A stretch of 64,000 nucleotides of DNA from Curvibacter lanceolatus ATCC 14669 (GTDB lineage: Bacteria > Pseudomonadota > Gammaproteobacteria > Burkholderiales > Burkholderiaceae_C): the NCBI RefSeq assembly GCF_000381265.1, contig NZ_KB906258.1, positions 157,463 through 221,462 on the forward strand. Reading direction: 5' to 3'. The notes under the pieces were generated by a model. That model had not been told where the DNA came from, ran no database searches, and worked only from the letters and a program-made list of their open reading frames with translations. This document shows, one piece after another, positions 1-10,800 of this stretch. The translations under genes and the position numbers were made by a program. The number at the start of each line of letters is the position of its first letter. Position 1 is the stretch's first letter.

Positions 1-778
1 ACCAGACCCGGCTGGTCTCGGGCGTGACGGGGCAGATGTAGAGCGCGATCGACTCGCGCCAATCGACCACCGCATCGGCCACCGCCGTGGTGCCAGCCTC
101 GGGCACCTTGGTCAGCAAGGCGCAATAGGGGTCGGTCACCTCGTAGCCGTATTCCACCTGGGCCGGCGCGGTGGAATGCAGGTTGGACTGGGGCTGCCAG
201 GCCTTGCAGCCGGTGGCGATCAGGCCGCGCGGCGTGTCGTGCACCTCGTAGGCATCGATCTCGGGTCGCGCGCGCAGGCCCAACCAGCCCTCGTGCACGA
301 ACGAGAAATGCGCCATGTCCAGAAAGTTCTCGACGATGCGCGGGGCGCTGGCCGCCACGTCGTAGGGCCCGCAGTTCATCTTGCGCAGGCCGGCATCGGC
401 CTCGGCCTCGAACGGAGGCAGTCCCGGGTCTTCGCCGGAGGCCTCCAGCCGCACCCAGACCAGGCCATGGGCTTCGCGGCAGGCGTGGGCGGTGGCGCAG
501 TGCGAGGCCGGGGGCGTGAAATCCGGCAGGGCCGGCACCTGCACGCAGCGCCCGCCCGACTCGAACTGCCAGCCGTGGTAGGGGCATTCCAGCCGACCCG
601 CCTGCACCTGCCCGAGCGACAGGCGCGCACCCCGGTGGGGGCAACGGTCGGCCCAGGCCTGCACCCGGCCATCGGCGTCACGCCACAGCACCAGAGGCTG
701 CTCCAGCAGGGTCACGGCCACCGGGCCGGTCTGCACCGCGCTGGCCAGCGCCACCGGGTGCCAAAGGTTTTTTTCCAT
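1..778 (-). CDS. Rieske 2Fe-2S aromatic-ring-type oxygenase, alpha subunit (3' end beyond window)
   Basis: Partial gene: the reading frame is open from an ATG at 778 to the window edge, so about 259 N-terminal residues are visible. Rieske ligands are clear: CPHRGARL (C46, H48) and CPYHGW (C65, H68). A mononuclear-iron motif ENFLDMAHFSFVHEG follows near residues 150-165. Such proteins use electrons from a reductase partner to hydroxylate or demethylate small molecules. It lies just downstream of a BMP-type purine/nucleoside importer and near xdhAB. Klebsiella HpxD, a Rieske protein, oxidises hypoxanthine to xanthine, so an HpxD-like role is possible but inferred only from context. A vanillate-demethylase-like role is the main alternative. 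Confidence 0.85.
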   Translation of the reverse strand, partial: MEKNLWHPVALASAVQTGPVAVTLLEQPLVLWRDADGRVQAWADRCPHRGARLSLGQVQAGRLECPYHGWQFESGGRCVQVPALPDFTPPASHCATAHACREAHGLVWVRLEASGEDPGLPPFEAEADAGLRKMNCGPYDVAASAPRIVENFLDMAHFSFVHEGWLGLRARPEIDAYEVHDTPRGLIATGCKAWQPQSNLHSTAPAQVEYGYEVTDPYCALLTKVPEAGTTAVADAVVDWRESIALYICPVTPETSRVW

Positions 779-817
779 GGTGATTCCTGAATGTCCTGAA
801 CGTGTCGGCGTCCCAAT

Positions 818-845
818 TGAAAAGAGCTGCCCAGGGGCAGCTCTT
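818..845 (-). terminator. Rho-independent terminator after the BMP receptor gene
   Basis: Perfect 11-bp inverted repeat AAGAGCTGCCC / GGGCAGCTCTT (822-832 and 835-845) with a 2-nt loop. On the minus strand it is followed by TTTTC. It lies 37 bp past the stop of the receptor gene and before the Rieske gene, so the two may be transcribed separately or with partial readthrough. Confidence 0.75.
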
Positions 846-881
846 GCAACGCTCGGGGCCGAGGCCCCAAGGCGCGAGGTC

Positions 882-2039
882 TTACTTCTTGTCGCCGCCG
901 GGGACCTTGCCTTCCACGCCCTTGACGTAGAAGTTGATGCCGCCGAGGAACTTGTCGTCGGCCACTTCGTCCTTCTTCAGCAGTTCCTTGCCGGCCTGGT
1001 CCTTGATCGGGCCCTTCCAGATCGCGAAGCTGCCGTCGGTCAGGCCCTTCTTGATCTCTTCGACCTTGGCCTTGGTTTCAGCCGGCACGTCTTCGGCGAT
1101 CGACACCAGGTCGATCGCGCCTTCCTTCACACCCCACCAGCTTTGGCCGGTTTCCCACTTGCCTTCGAGCACGTCCTTGGTGGCCTTGATGTAGTACGGG
1201 CCCCAGTTGATGATCGAGGAGGCCAGGTGGGCCTTGGGACCGTAGGCGGTCATGTCGGAATCCCAGCCGAAGGCACGCTTGCCTTTTTCTTCGGCGGTCT
1301 TCAGCACGGCCGGCGAGTCGGTGTTCTGGAACAGGATGTCGGCGCCGCCGTTGATCAGGGCGGTGGCGGCTTCGGTTTCCTTGGGCGGGCTGAACCATTC
1401 GTTCACCCACACCACCTTGGTCTTGATCTTCGGGTTCACGCTCTGGGCACCCAGGGTGAAGCTGTTGATGTTGCGGATCACTTCAGGGATCGGCACCGAG
1501 CCCACCACGCCCAGCGTGTTGGTCTTGGTCATGGCGCCAGCGATCACGCCGGCCATGTAGGCGCCTTCGTAGGTGCGGCTGTCGTAGGTGCGCATGTTGG
1601 GCGCCGTCTTGTAGCCGGTGGCGTGTTCGAACTTCACGTCCGGGGTGTCGGCGGCGACCTTGAGCATGGTCTCCATGTAGCCAAAGGTGGTGCCGAAGAT
1701 CAGCTTGTTGCCCTGGCCGGCCATGTCGCGCAGCACGCGCTCGGCGTCGGCCGATTCAGGCACGCTTTCCACGAACGAGGTCTGGACCTTGTCACCGAAC
1801 TCTTTTTCGAGCGCCTTGCGGCCGTTGTCATGGGCGAAGGACCAGCCGCCATCACCCACCGGGCCGACGTAGGCGAAAGCGATCTTCAGCGGCTCGGGCT
1901 TGGGCGCCGGGGCAGCGGCCGGGGCCGGTGCAGGCGCCGGTGCCGGCTCTTCCTTCTTGCCGCAACCCACCAGGGCCGCTGCGGCAACCGCAGACAGGGC
2001 GGCTACCTTGAGCAGGGAGCGTTTGTTCAGGTCAGTCAT
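882..2039 (-). CDS. BMP/PnrA-type ABC transporter substrate-binding lipoprotein
   Basis: 385 aa. Lipoprotein signal with lipobox LVGC (Cys26), then an Ala/Pro-rich linker (about 31-52) and a Bmp-family periplasmic fold (IAFAYVGPVGDGGWSFAHD, then GMETMLKVAADTPD-like segments). BMP/PnrA receptors usually capture purine nucleosides or related purines. The gene follows two permeases and a double ATPase on the same strand. It has its own promoter candidate in the 87-bp gap and a strong terminator after it, which fits higher receptor expression. The divergent LysR-xdhAB neighbourhood supports a purine substrate; the exact ligand is inferred. Confidence 0.9.
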   Translation of the reverse strand: MTDLNKRSLLKVAALSAVAAAALVGCGKKEEPAPAPAPAPAAAPAPKPEPLKIAFAYVGPVGDGGWSFAHDNGRKALEKEFGDKVQTSFVESVPESADAERVLRDMAGQGNKLIFGTTFGYMETMLKVAADTPDVKFEHATGYKTAPNMRTYDSRTYEGAYMAGVIAGAMTKTNTLGVVGSVPIPEVIRNINSFTLGAQSVNPKIKTKVVWVNEWFSPPKETEAATALINGGADILFQNTDSPAVLKTAEEKGKRAFGWDSDMTAYGPKAHLASSIINWGPYYIKATKDVLEGKWETGQSWWGVKEGAIDLVSIAEDVPAETKAKVEEIKKGLTDGSFAIWKGPIKDQAGKELLKKDEVADDKFLGGINFYVKGVEGKVPGGDKK

Positions 2040-2081
2040 GTCAAATCCTTGTTGAGGTCGGTGACGAGGGTTGAAAAATTG

Positions 2082-2111
2082 ATTATCCAGTCAGGAAAAA
2101 CAAAACAGCAA
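2082..2111 (-). promoter_or_regulatory. Putative sigma-70 promoter of the BMP receptor gene
   Basis: Minus strand: -35 TTGCTG (2106-2111) and -10 GATAAT (2082-2087) with an 18-bp spacer, about 40 bp upstream of the receptor ATG. It would give the receptor more transcript than the upstream transporter genes. Read from sequence only. Confidence 0.4.
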
Positions 2112-2126
2112 GGCCTTTGCCCCGCT

Positions 2127-3047
2127 TCAGGCGCCGGGATAGAAAGGCTTGCCCAGCGATGCCGGCATGTTCACGCGGATCCAGACCGGGTTGCGCGAGA
2201 TCAGGGCCAGCACCACCACGGTGGCGAGGTAGGGCAGCATGCTCAGGATCTGGCTGGGCACGTTGACCCCCACCCCCTGCAAATGGAACTGCAGCATGGT
2301 GACGCCACCGAACAGATAAGCCCCAAGCAACACCCGTGCCGGGCGCCAGGTGGCGAAGGTGGTCAGGGCCAGGGCGATCCAGCCGCGCCCGGCCACCATG
2401 CCCTCCACCCACAGCGGGGTGTAGGAGATCGAGATGAAGGCGCCGGCCAGGCCGCACAGCGCGCCGCCCACCATCACGGCCCCCAGTCGGATCCGCCGCA
2501 CCGGGTAGCCCAGCGCATGGGCCGACTCGGGCGACTCGCCCACCGAGCGCAGCACCAGACCGGCGCGCGAGCGGTACAGGAACCAGCTCAGGGCCAGCAT
2601 CAGCGCGATGGCCCCATACACCAGCGGGTGCTGGCGGAACAAGGCCTGGCCCAGCAGCGGGATGTCGCCCAGCAGCGGGATGGAAAACTGCGGCCGCTCA
2701 GGCAGCTTGGCCTGCACGTAGTTGATGCCGGCAAAGGCCGAGAAGCCCACCCCGAACAGGCTCAGCGCCAGCCCGGTGGCGTACTGGTTGGTGTTGAGCC
2801 AGATCACCAGCACACCGAACAGCCCGGCCAGCAAGGCGCCAGCGCCCATGCCGGCGGCAAAGCCCAGCCAGTCGCTGCCCGTGTGCGACACGGTGGCAAA
2901 GCCGGCGATGGCCGCGCACAGCATCAGGCCCTCGGCGCCCAGGTTGACGATGCCGGCCTTTTCGTTGATCAGCAGGCCCAGGGCCGCAATGGCCAGCACG
3001 GTGCCCGCATTCAGCGTGGCCCCCAGAAGCAGTGCATAGGACTCCAT
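2127..3047 (-). CDS. ABC transporter permease (nucleoside/purine importer, second permease)
   Basis: 306 aa, strongly hydrophobic with about 8-10 membrane segments. It belongs to the BPD_transp_2 family (conserved NEKAGIVNLGAEGLML near residues 28-43). It pairs with the 359-aa permease upstream; the two genes overlap by one base (3047). This receptor-permease-permease-double-ATPase set is typical of YufOPQ/NupABC-like nucleoside importers. Acts in the inner membrane. Confidence 0.9.
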   Translation of the reverse strand: MESYALLLGATLNAGTVLAIAALGLLINEKAGIVNLGAEGLMLCAAIAGFATVSHTGSDWLGFAAGMGAGALLAGLFGVLVIWLNTNQYATGLALSLFGVGFSAFAGINYVQAKLPERPQFSIPLLGDIPLLGQALFRQHPLVYGAIALMLALSWFLYRSRAGLVLRSVGESPESAHALGYPVRRIRLGAVMVGGALCGLAGAFISISYTPLWVEGMVAGRGWIALALTTFATWRPARVLLGAYLFGGVTMLQFHLQGVGVNVPSQILSMLPYLATVVVLALISRNPVWIRVNMPASLGKPFYPGA

Positions 3048-4126
3048 CAGCGGGCCCCTCCCGTGGAACGCGTGGTGACAAAACGGACCCGGTACGCAAT
3101 CAGCGTGTCACAAGCCAGCAAAGAGAACAGCAGCAGGCCCTGGAACACCCCGGTCAGCGACTTGGGCAGGCCCAGGCGCGACTGCGCCAGTTCGCCACCG
3201 ATGTAGAACATGCTCATCAGGATGGCCGAAAACACCATGCCCACCGGGTGCAAACGCCCCACGTAGGCCACGATGATGGCGGCAAAACCGTAGCCCGCCG
3301 GCACATAGGGCGTCAGCTGGCCGATCGGGCCGGCCACCTCCAGCGCACCAGCCAGGCCGGCCGCGCCGCCCGACACCAGCAGCGCCAGCCACAGGGCCTT
3401 GCGCGACGAAAAGCCTGCGTAGCGCGCCGCGGCCGGGGCCAGCCCGCCCACCTGCTGGGCAAAGCCCGCCTTGGTGCGGAACAAAAACACCCACAGCGCG
3501 GCCGAGCCGGCCAGCGCGATCAGCAGGCCCACGCTGACGCGCGAGCCTTTCATGAGGCGCGGGATCTGGGTGGCCGCATCGAACATGCGGGTCTGCGGAA
3601 AGTTGTAGCCCGCCGGGTCTTTCCAGGGGCCGAACACCAGGTAGCTCAGCAGTTGCACGGCCACATACACCAACATCAGGCTGACCAGGATCTCGCTGGC
3701 ATTGAAGCGGTCGCGCAGCAGCGCCGTGATGCCGGCCCACACCATGCCGCCCAGCACGCCAGCCAGCAGGATGGGCACGATGATCCAGCTGCCCGTGCCC
3801 TTGTCGGCCAGCAGGGCCACGCCGCCCGCGGCCAGCGCGCCGATCACGAACTGGCCTTCGGCGCCGATGTTCCAGACATTGGAGCGGTAGCACACGGCCA
3901 GGCCAAGTGCAATCAGCAAGAGCGGCGTGGCCTTGACCATCAATTCGCCGATGGCATAGGCGCTTTTCAGGGGCTCCCAGAAGAACACCTGCAGCCCGCG
4001 CAGCGGGTCTTTGCCCAGCAGCATGAACAAGGCCACACCGATCAGCACCGTGATGGCCAGCGCCAGCAGCGGCGAGCCCAGGCCCCACCAGCGCGAGGCC
4101 TGTGGCCGGGGTTCAAGCTTGAACAT
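3047..4126 (-). CDS. ABC transporter permease (nucleoside/purine importer, first permease)
   Basis: 359 aa, a BPD_transp_2 family permease with the conserved segment SNVWNIGAEGQFVIGALAA. It is longer than its partner, as usual for the first permease of BMP-type systems. Its start overlaps the 3' end of the ATPase gene by 14 bp, indicating translational coupling in an ATPase-permease-permease operon on the minus strand. Confidence 0.9.
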   Translation of the reverse strand: MFKLEPRPQASRWWGLGSPLLALAITVLIGVALFMLLGKDPLRGLQVFFWEPLKSAYAIGELMVKATPLLLIALGLAVCYRSNVWNIGAEGQFVIGALAAGGVALLADKGTGSWIIVPILLAGVLGGMVWAGITALLRDRFNASEILVSLMLVYVAVQLLSYLVFGPWKDPAGYNFPQTRMFDAATQIPRLMKGSRVSVGLLIALAGSAALWVFLFRTKAGFAQQVGGLAPAAARYAGFSSRKALWLALLVSGGAAGLAGALEVAGPIGQLTPYVPAGYGFAAIIVAYVGRLHPVGMVFSAILMSMFYIGGELAQSRLGLPKSLTGVFQGLLLFSLLACDTLIAYRVRFVTTRSTGGAR

Positions 4127-5705
4127 GGCTCACCTCCGCTGCGGCACCCTGGGCCTGGTCCAGTTCGGCCAGGTGGGCCTGCACGTCTTCATTCCAGAGT
4201 CCACTCATCCATTCGCCTATCTTTTCCACCGTGGCCTGGGTGCGCGCCACCGAGGGCGACAGACGGCCCTTGGCGATCACATGCAGCCGGTCACTGATCT
4301 CGAACAATTCATCGAGCTCTTCGCTCACCACCAGCACCGCGCAGCCCGCATCGCGCAGGGCCAGGATCTCGCCGCGGATCTGGGCCGCCGCGCCCACGTC
4401 CACCCCCCAGGTGGGTTGCGAGACGATCAGCAGCCGGGGCTTGGCGTCGATCTCGCGGCCCACGATGAACTTCTGCAGATTGCCACCCGACAGCGACTTG
4501 GCCGCCGCCTGGGGCCCACCGGCCTTCACGTTGAAGCGGCGGATGATGTCGGCCGCCTGCACCTCCAGCGCGCCCAGCTTGAGCCAGCCGCCCCCGCCCA
4601 CCGCCTCGTCACGGGTCAGCAGCAGGTTGTGCGCCAGGCCCATGGTGGGCACCGCCCCGCGGCCCAGGCGCTCTTCGGGCACGAAATGCAGGCCCAGGGC
4701 ACGGCGCCGCTGCGGCGGCAACTGACCGGCCGCCTGGCCGGCCACGCTGATGGCCGCCGGCGCGGCGCGCGTGTCTTCGCCCGACAGGGCGTACAGCAGC
4801 TCCTGCTGGCCGTTGCCCGAGACGCCGGCAATGCCGACCACCTCGCCGGCGCGCACCTCCAGGTTCACGTCGATCAGGTCGACACCGAACTGGTCCAGGC
4901 GCGGCAGCGACAGGCTGGACACGCCCAGCACCGTGGCGCCCAGCTTGGCCGGCCGGTGTTCGAGGGCCGGCGGCTCGGCACCGATCATCAGGCGCGACAG
5001 CGAGGCATTCGATTCTTCGGCCGGGTTGCAGACGCCGGTCACCTTGCCGCCCCGCAGCACGGTGCAGGCGGTGCAGAGTTCACGGATCTCGTGCAGCTTG
5101 TGGCTGATGTAGAGGATGCTGCAGCCCTCGGCCGCCAACTTCTTCAGCACCACGAACAGCTTTTCGACCGCCTGCGGGGTCAGCACCGAGGTGGGCTCGT
5201 CCAGGATCAGCAGCTTCGGGTCGGTCAGCAGGGCGCGGATGATCTCCACCCGCTGCATCTCGCCCACCGACAGGGTGTGCACCGGGCGGCTGGGGTCGAT
5301 GTCCAGCCCATATTCAGAGGCCTTCTGGGTGATGCGGCGCGTCACCTCGGCCAGCTTGAAGTGCTTGTCCAGGCCCAGCCACACGTTTTCGGCCACGGTC
5401 AGGGTGTCGAACAGGCTGAAATGCTGGAACACCATGCTGATGCCCAGGGCCCGCGCCTCCTGCGGGTTGCGCACGTTCACGGGCTGCCCATTGAACAGCA
5501 CCGTGCCCTCGTCGGGCTTGACCGAGCCGTAGATGATCTTCATCAGGGTGGACTTGCCGGCGCCGTTCTCGCCCAGCACGGCATGGGTTTCGCCGGGCTG
5601 CACGGTCAGTGAGACCCCGCTGTTGGCCACCACCGAGGGGTAGCGCTTGGTGATGCCCTGCAGCACCAGGCGGGCGCTGGGCGGGGGTGAAGCGTGCGTG
5701 TTCAT
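4113..5705 (-). CDS. ABC transporter ATP-binding protein (double ATPase, nucleoside/purine importer)
   Basis: 530 aa. Start chosen at ATG 5705 (MNTHASPP); the upstream open frame has no homology-like sequence. The N-terminal ATPase half has Walker A GENGAGKST (45-53), signature LSVGEMQR and Walker B LLILDEPTSVLT. The C-terminal half has a degenerate Walker A (GIAGVSGNGQQ), signature LSGGNLQK and a poor Walker B (LLIVSQPTWGVD). This asymmetry is normal for sugar/nucleoside-type double ATPases. First gene of the importer operon. Confidence 0.92.
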   Translation of the reverse strand: MNTHASPPPSARLVLQGITKRYPSVVANSGVSLTVQPGETHAVLGENGAGKSTLMKIIYGSVKPDEGTVLFNGQPVNVRNPQEARALGISMVFQHFSLFDTLTVAENVWLGLDKHFKLAEVTRRITQKASEYGLDIDPSRPVHTLSVGEMQRVEIIRALLTDPKLLILDEPTSVLTPQAVEKLFVVLKKLAAEGCSILYISHKLHEIRELCTACTVLRGGKVTGVCNPAEESNASLSRLMIGAEPPALEHRPAKLGATVLGVSSLSLPRLDQFGVDLIDVNLEVRAGEVVGIAGVSGNGQQELLYALSGEDTRAAPAAISVAGQAAGQLPPQRRRALGLHFVPEERLGRGAVPTMGLAHNLLLTRDEAVGGGGWLKLGALEVQAADIIRRFNVKAGGPQAAAKSLSGGNLQKFIVGREIDAKPRLLIVSQPTWGVDVGAAAQIRGEILALRDAGCAVLVVSEELDELFEISDRLHVIAKGRLSPSVARTQATVEKIGEWMSGLWNEDVQAHLAELDQAQGAAAEVSHVQA

Positions 5706-5763
5706 GCCGCGGATTTTCTCAAAGTTTGGCGGGTCACAAGGGGCTCCTGTGGGGGATCTGTTG

Positions 5764-6696
5764 CTACTCTTTTCGAAGCGAGGCGGCGACCGACTTGACC
5801 CGGTCGCGCAGCCAGGCCGCCGCCACCGAGGTGTGCGTGCGCTCGTGCCAGAGCTGGTAATACATGAGCCGCGGAAAGGCCACCGGGCAGGGCAGGATGC
5901 GCAGCGGGTAGCGGTCCACAAAGCGCTCGCAGAACTGCCGGCCCGTGGTCAGCACCAGCAGGCTGGAGGCCACCATGGCCGGGATCAGGCTGAAATGCGC
6001 GCAGCGCGCCGTGATCTGCCGCTGGACACCCAGCGTGTCGAGGTGATCGTCGATCACACCCCGTGCACCGGGGTGGGTGGGCGTGGGGGCGATGTGTTCG
6101 GAGGCCAGCCAGGCGGCCTGGTCCCAACCCCGGCGCACCGCCGGGTGCTCGGCCGCCACCAGGCACACCACCTCGTCGCCGAACAGGCGCCCCATGTGCA
6201 GGTCGTCGGGCGGTTTGGGCCAGTTGCCGATCACCACATCGAGCTGGCCCTGGGCCAGGTGGGCGTGGTAGTGCGTGTCGGCCGACAGCGGGTGGATCTC
6301 GATCTGGCAGAACGGGGCCTGCACCTTGATCTGCGACACCAGCTGGGGCAGGAACAGCGGGTCGAGGTAATCGCTCGCCGCCACCCGGAAGGTGTTGCTG
6401 GCGGTGCGCGGGTCAAAGCCACGCACATCGGTGAACAGCACCTCGGCCGCCCGCAGGATGCTGGCCGCCGGCTCGACCATGCGCAGGCCGGCGTCGGTGG
6501 GCGTCATGCCCGAACCCGAGCGCACCAGCAGCGGATCGTCGGCCAGATCACGCAGGCGCTTCAGCGCCGCCGAGACGGCGGGCTGGTGCATGCCCAGGCG
6601 GATGGCGGCGCGAGAAACGCTGCGTTCGGTTAACACGGTGTGCAAGACCCTTATCAAGTGGAGGTCTATCTTGTCGAAAAGGGCTTGGTCTCTCAT
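5764..6696 (-). CDS. LysR family transcriptional regulator, divergent from xdhAB
   Basis: 310 aa from ATG 6696 (MRDQALFDKIDLHLIRVL); a TTG at 6726 would add ten residues. The N-terminal winged helix shows SVSRAAIRLGMHQPAVSAAL; the effector domain follows. It lies 137 bp from divergent xdhA, the usual layout for a LysR protein controlling the opposite gene. It also sits 58 bp before the importer operon on its own strand. A purine intermediate as inducer is inferred. A CATA...TATG inverted pair at 6717-6734 in the gap could be part of its site but is not convincing. Confidence 0.88.
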   Translation of the reverse strand: MRDQALFDKIDLHLIRVLHTVLTERSVSRAAIRLGMHQPAVSAALKRLRDLADDPLLVRSGSGMTPTDAGLRMVEPAASILRAAEVLFTDVRGFDPRTASNTFRVAASDYLDPLFLPQLVSQIKVQAPFCQIEIHPLSADTHYHAHLAQGQLDVVIGNWPKPPDDLHMGRLFGDEVVCLVAAEHPAVRRGWDQAAWLASEHIAPTPTHPGARGVIDDHLDTLGVQRQITARCAHFSLIPAMVASSLLVLTTGRQFCERFVDRYPLRILPCPVAFPRLMYYQLWHERTHTSVAAAWLRDRVKSVAASLRKE

Positions 6697-6833
6697 AGCA
6701 GGGGCTGCATTCTTGTCATACGTCAACGCTTATGCTGGCGACCATGGCTCGCCCTACCCTCTGAACCAGACGGCAGTCATCCAAGGGATTTCCCCAGGCT
6801 GCCAAACACCACTCCAGGGATCACACACCACCC

Positions 6834-8449
<1,616 letters not shown>

Positions 8450-8453
<4 letters not shown>

Positions 8454-10768
8454 ACGCCAGCACCAGCCCCCACCAACCCCAGACACTGGCCGCAGGCCGC
8501 TCCCAGCAACACGAAAGCGCCGCCGCCCAGGTGGCCGGTGCCGCCACCTACATCGATGACCTGCCCGAGGTGCGCGGCACCCTGCACGCCGCGCCCATCC
8601 TCTCGCCCGTGGCCCATGGCCGCCTGCGCGGGCTGGACACCCGCGCCGCCCTGGCCGTGCCCGGCGTGCGCGATGTGATCGTGTCGGCCGATGTGCCCGG
8701 CGACAAGCTGCTGGCCGCCTTTGCCCACGACGAGCCGGTGTTCGCCTTCGACACCGTGCAGCACGTGGGCCAGGTGCTGGGCCTGGTGGTGGCCGACAGT
8801 GTGATGGCCGCCCGCCGTGCCGCCCGTCTGGTGAAGGCCGACATCGAAGCCCTGCCCGCGGTGCTGACGCCGCGCGCCGCGCACGCGGCCCAGAGCTATG
8901 TGCTGCCCCCGGTCACGGTGCGCCGCGGCGAGCCCGAGGCCGCGCTGCAAGGCGCCCTGCACACCCTGAGCGGCAGCCTTGAGGTGGGCGGTCAGGAGCA
9001 CTTCTACCTCGAAGGCCAGATCGCCTACGCCCTGCCGCTGGAGCAACACCAGTGGTGGATCTACTCCAGCACCCAGCACCCCGGCGAGGTGCAGCACTGG
9101 GTGGCCCACGCCCTGGGCCTGGCCAACCACGATGTGCGGGTCGAGTGCCGGCGCATGGGTGGGGGCTTTGGCGGCAAGGAGACCCAGGCCGGCCACCTGG
9201 CGGTGTGGGCCGCGGTGGCCGCGCACAAGCTGAAACGCCCGGTCAAGCTGCGCCTGGACCGCGACGACGACTTCATGGTCACCGGCAAGCGCCACCCCTT
9301 TGCCTACGACTACACGGTGGGCTTTGACGAACGCGGGCGCCTGAGCGGCCTCCAGTTGCAGATGCTGGCCAACTGCGGCTTCAGCGCCGACCTCAGCGGT
9401 CCGGTGGCCGACCGCGCCATCTTCCATGCCGACAACGCCTACTTTCTCGAAGACGTCGAGATCGTCTCGTACCGCTGCAAGACCCACACCCAGAGCCACA
9501 CCGCGTTCCGCGGCTTCGGCGGGCCGCAGGGCGTGATCGTGATCGAGAGCATCCTGGGCGACATTGCCCGCCACCTGGGGCTGGACCCGCTGGATGTGCG
9601 CCGCGCCAACCTGTATGGCATCGACGATCGCAACGTCACCCACTACCAGATGACGGTGGAGGACAACATCCTCGAGCCCCTGCTGAGCCGCCTGGAGCAG
9701 ACCTCTGGCTACCGCGAGCGCCGCCAGGCCATCGAGGCCTGGAACGCCCGCGAGCCGGTGCTCAAGCGCGGGCTGGCCATCACGCCGGTGAAGTTCGGCA
9801 TCTCCTTCACCGCCACCCTGTTCAACCAGGCCGGCGCCCTGGTGCATGTGTACACCGACGGCAGCGTGCTGGTGAACCACGGTGGCACCGAAATGGGGCA
9901 AGGCCTGCACACCAAAGTGGCGCAGATCGTGGCCGACGAACTGGGCGTGCGTTTCGAGACGGTGCGGGTCAGCGCCAGCGACACCGCCAAGGTGCCCAAT
10001 GCCAGCGCCACCGCGGCCAGCAGCGGCACCGATCTGAACGGCCGGGCCGCCCAGTTTGCCGCCCGCCATGTGCGCGACAACCTGGCCAGCTTTGTCTGCG
10101 GGCTGGATGGCTGCGGCGCGGGCGCCATCCGCTTTGTCGACGGCCAGGTGATCTCGCCGGTGGCCACGCGGCGCTTCGAAGACGTGGTGCAGATGGCCTA
10201 CGCCAACCGCATCCAGCTGTGGAGTGACGGCTTCTACCGCACGCCCAAGATCCATTACGACAAGACCACGCTCACCGGGCGCCCCTTCTATTACTTCAGC
10301 TACGGCGCCGCCTGCACCGAGGTGGCCATCGACACCCTGACCGGCGAGAGCCGGGTGCTGAAGGTGGACATCCTGCACGACGTGGGCCACAGCATCAACC
10401 CGGCCATCGACATCGGCCAGATCGAGGGCGGCTTCGTGCAGGGCATGGGCTGGCTGACCACCGAAGAGCTGGTCTGGAACGACAAGGGCCACCTGGCCAC
10501 CCACGCGCCCAGCACCTACAAGATCCCGGCCACCGGTGACATCCCGGCGCATTTCAAGGTGGATCTGTGGCCCGAGCCCAACCGCGAGGACAGCGTGCTG
10601 GGCAGCAAGGCGGTGGGCGAGCCCCCGTTCATGCTGGCCATCAGCGTGTTCGAAGCCTTGAAGGACGCCCTGGCCCAGGCGCGCAGCCTGGCGGGCCGCC
10701 CGGGCCCGGTGCAACTCGAGGCCCCGGCCACGGCGGAGCATGTGCTGCAGGCGCTGAACCTGCCCTGA
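8450..10768 (+). CDS. xdhB: Xanthine dehydrogenase molybdenum-binding large subunit
   Basis: 772 aa. Start at ATG 8450, overlapping the xdhA stop (ATGA), after a GGAGG ribosome-binding site. Molybdopterin-binding motifs include RMGGGFGGKE, HTAFRGFGGPQG, GGTEMGQGLHTK and the C-terminal KAVGEPPFML, which contains the likely catalytic Glu. Catalyses hydroxylation of hypoxanthine to xanthine and xanthine to urate. The XdhA/XdhB two-subunit form is standard for Proteobacteria. Likely induced through the divergent LysR regulator. Confidence 0.96.
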
Positions 10769-10800
10769 AGCCGGCGATGAAGTGACGGCAGAGCGGGCCT

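Noticed and set aside
777..3206. 809-residue open frame on the plus strand
   Set aside because: Lies opposite the BMP receptor and permease genes, is rich in His/Gln/Arg without any domain motif, and is a typical high-GC antisense shadow. The same holds for the long frames at 8300-10741, 19169-20842 and 51386-53836.
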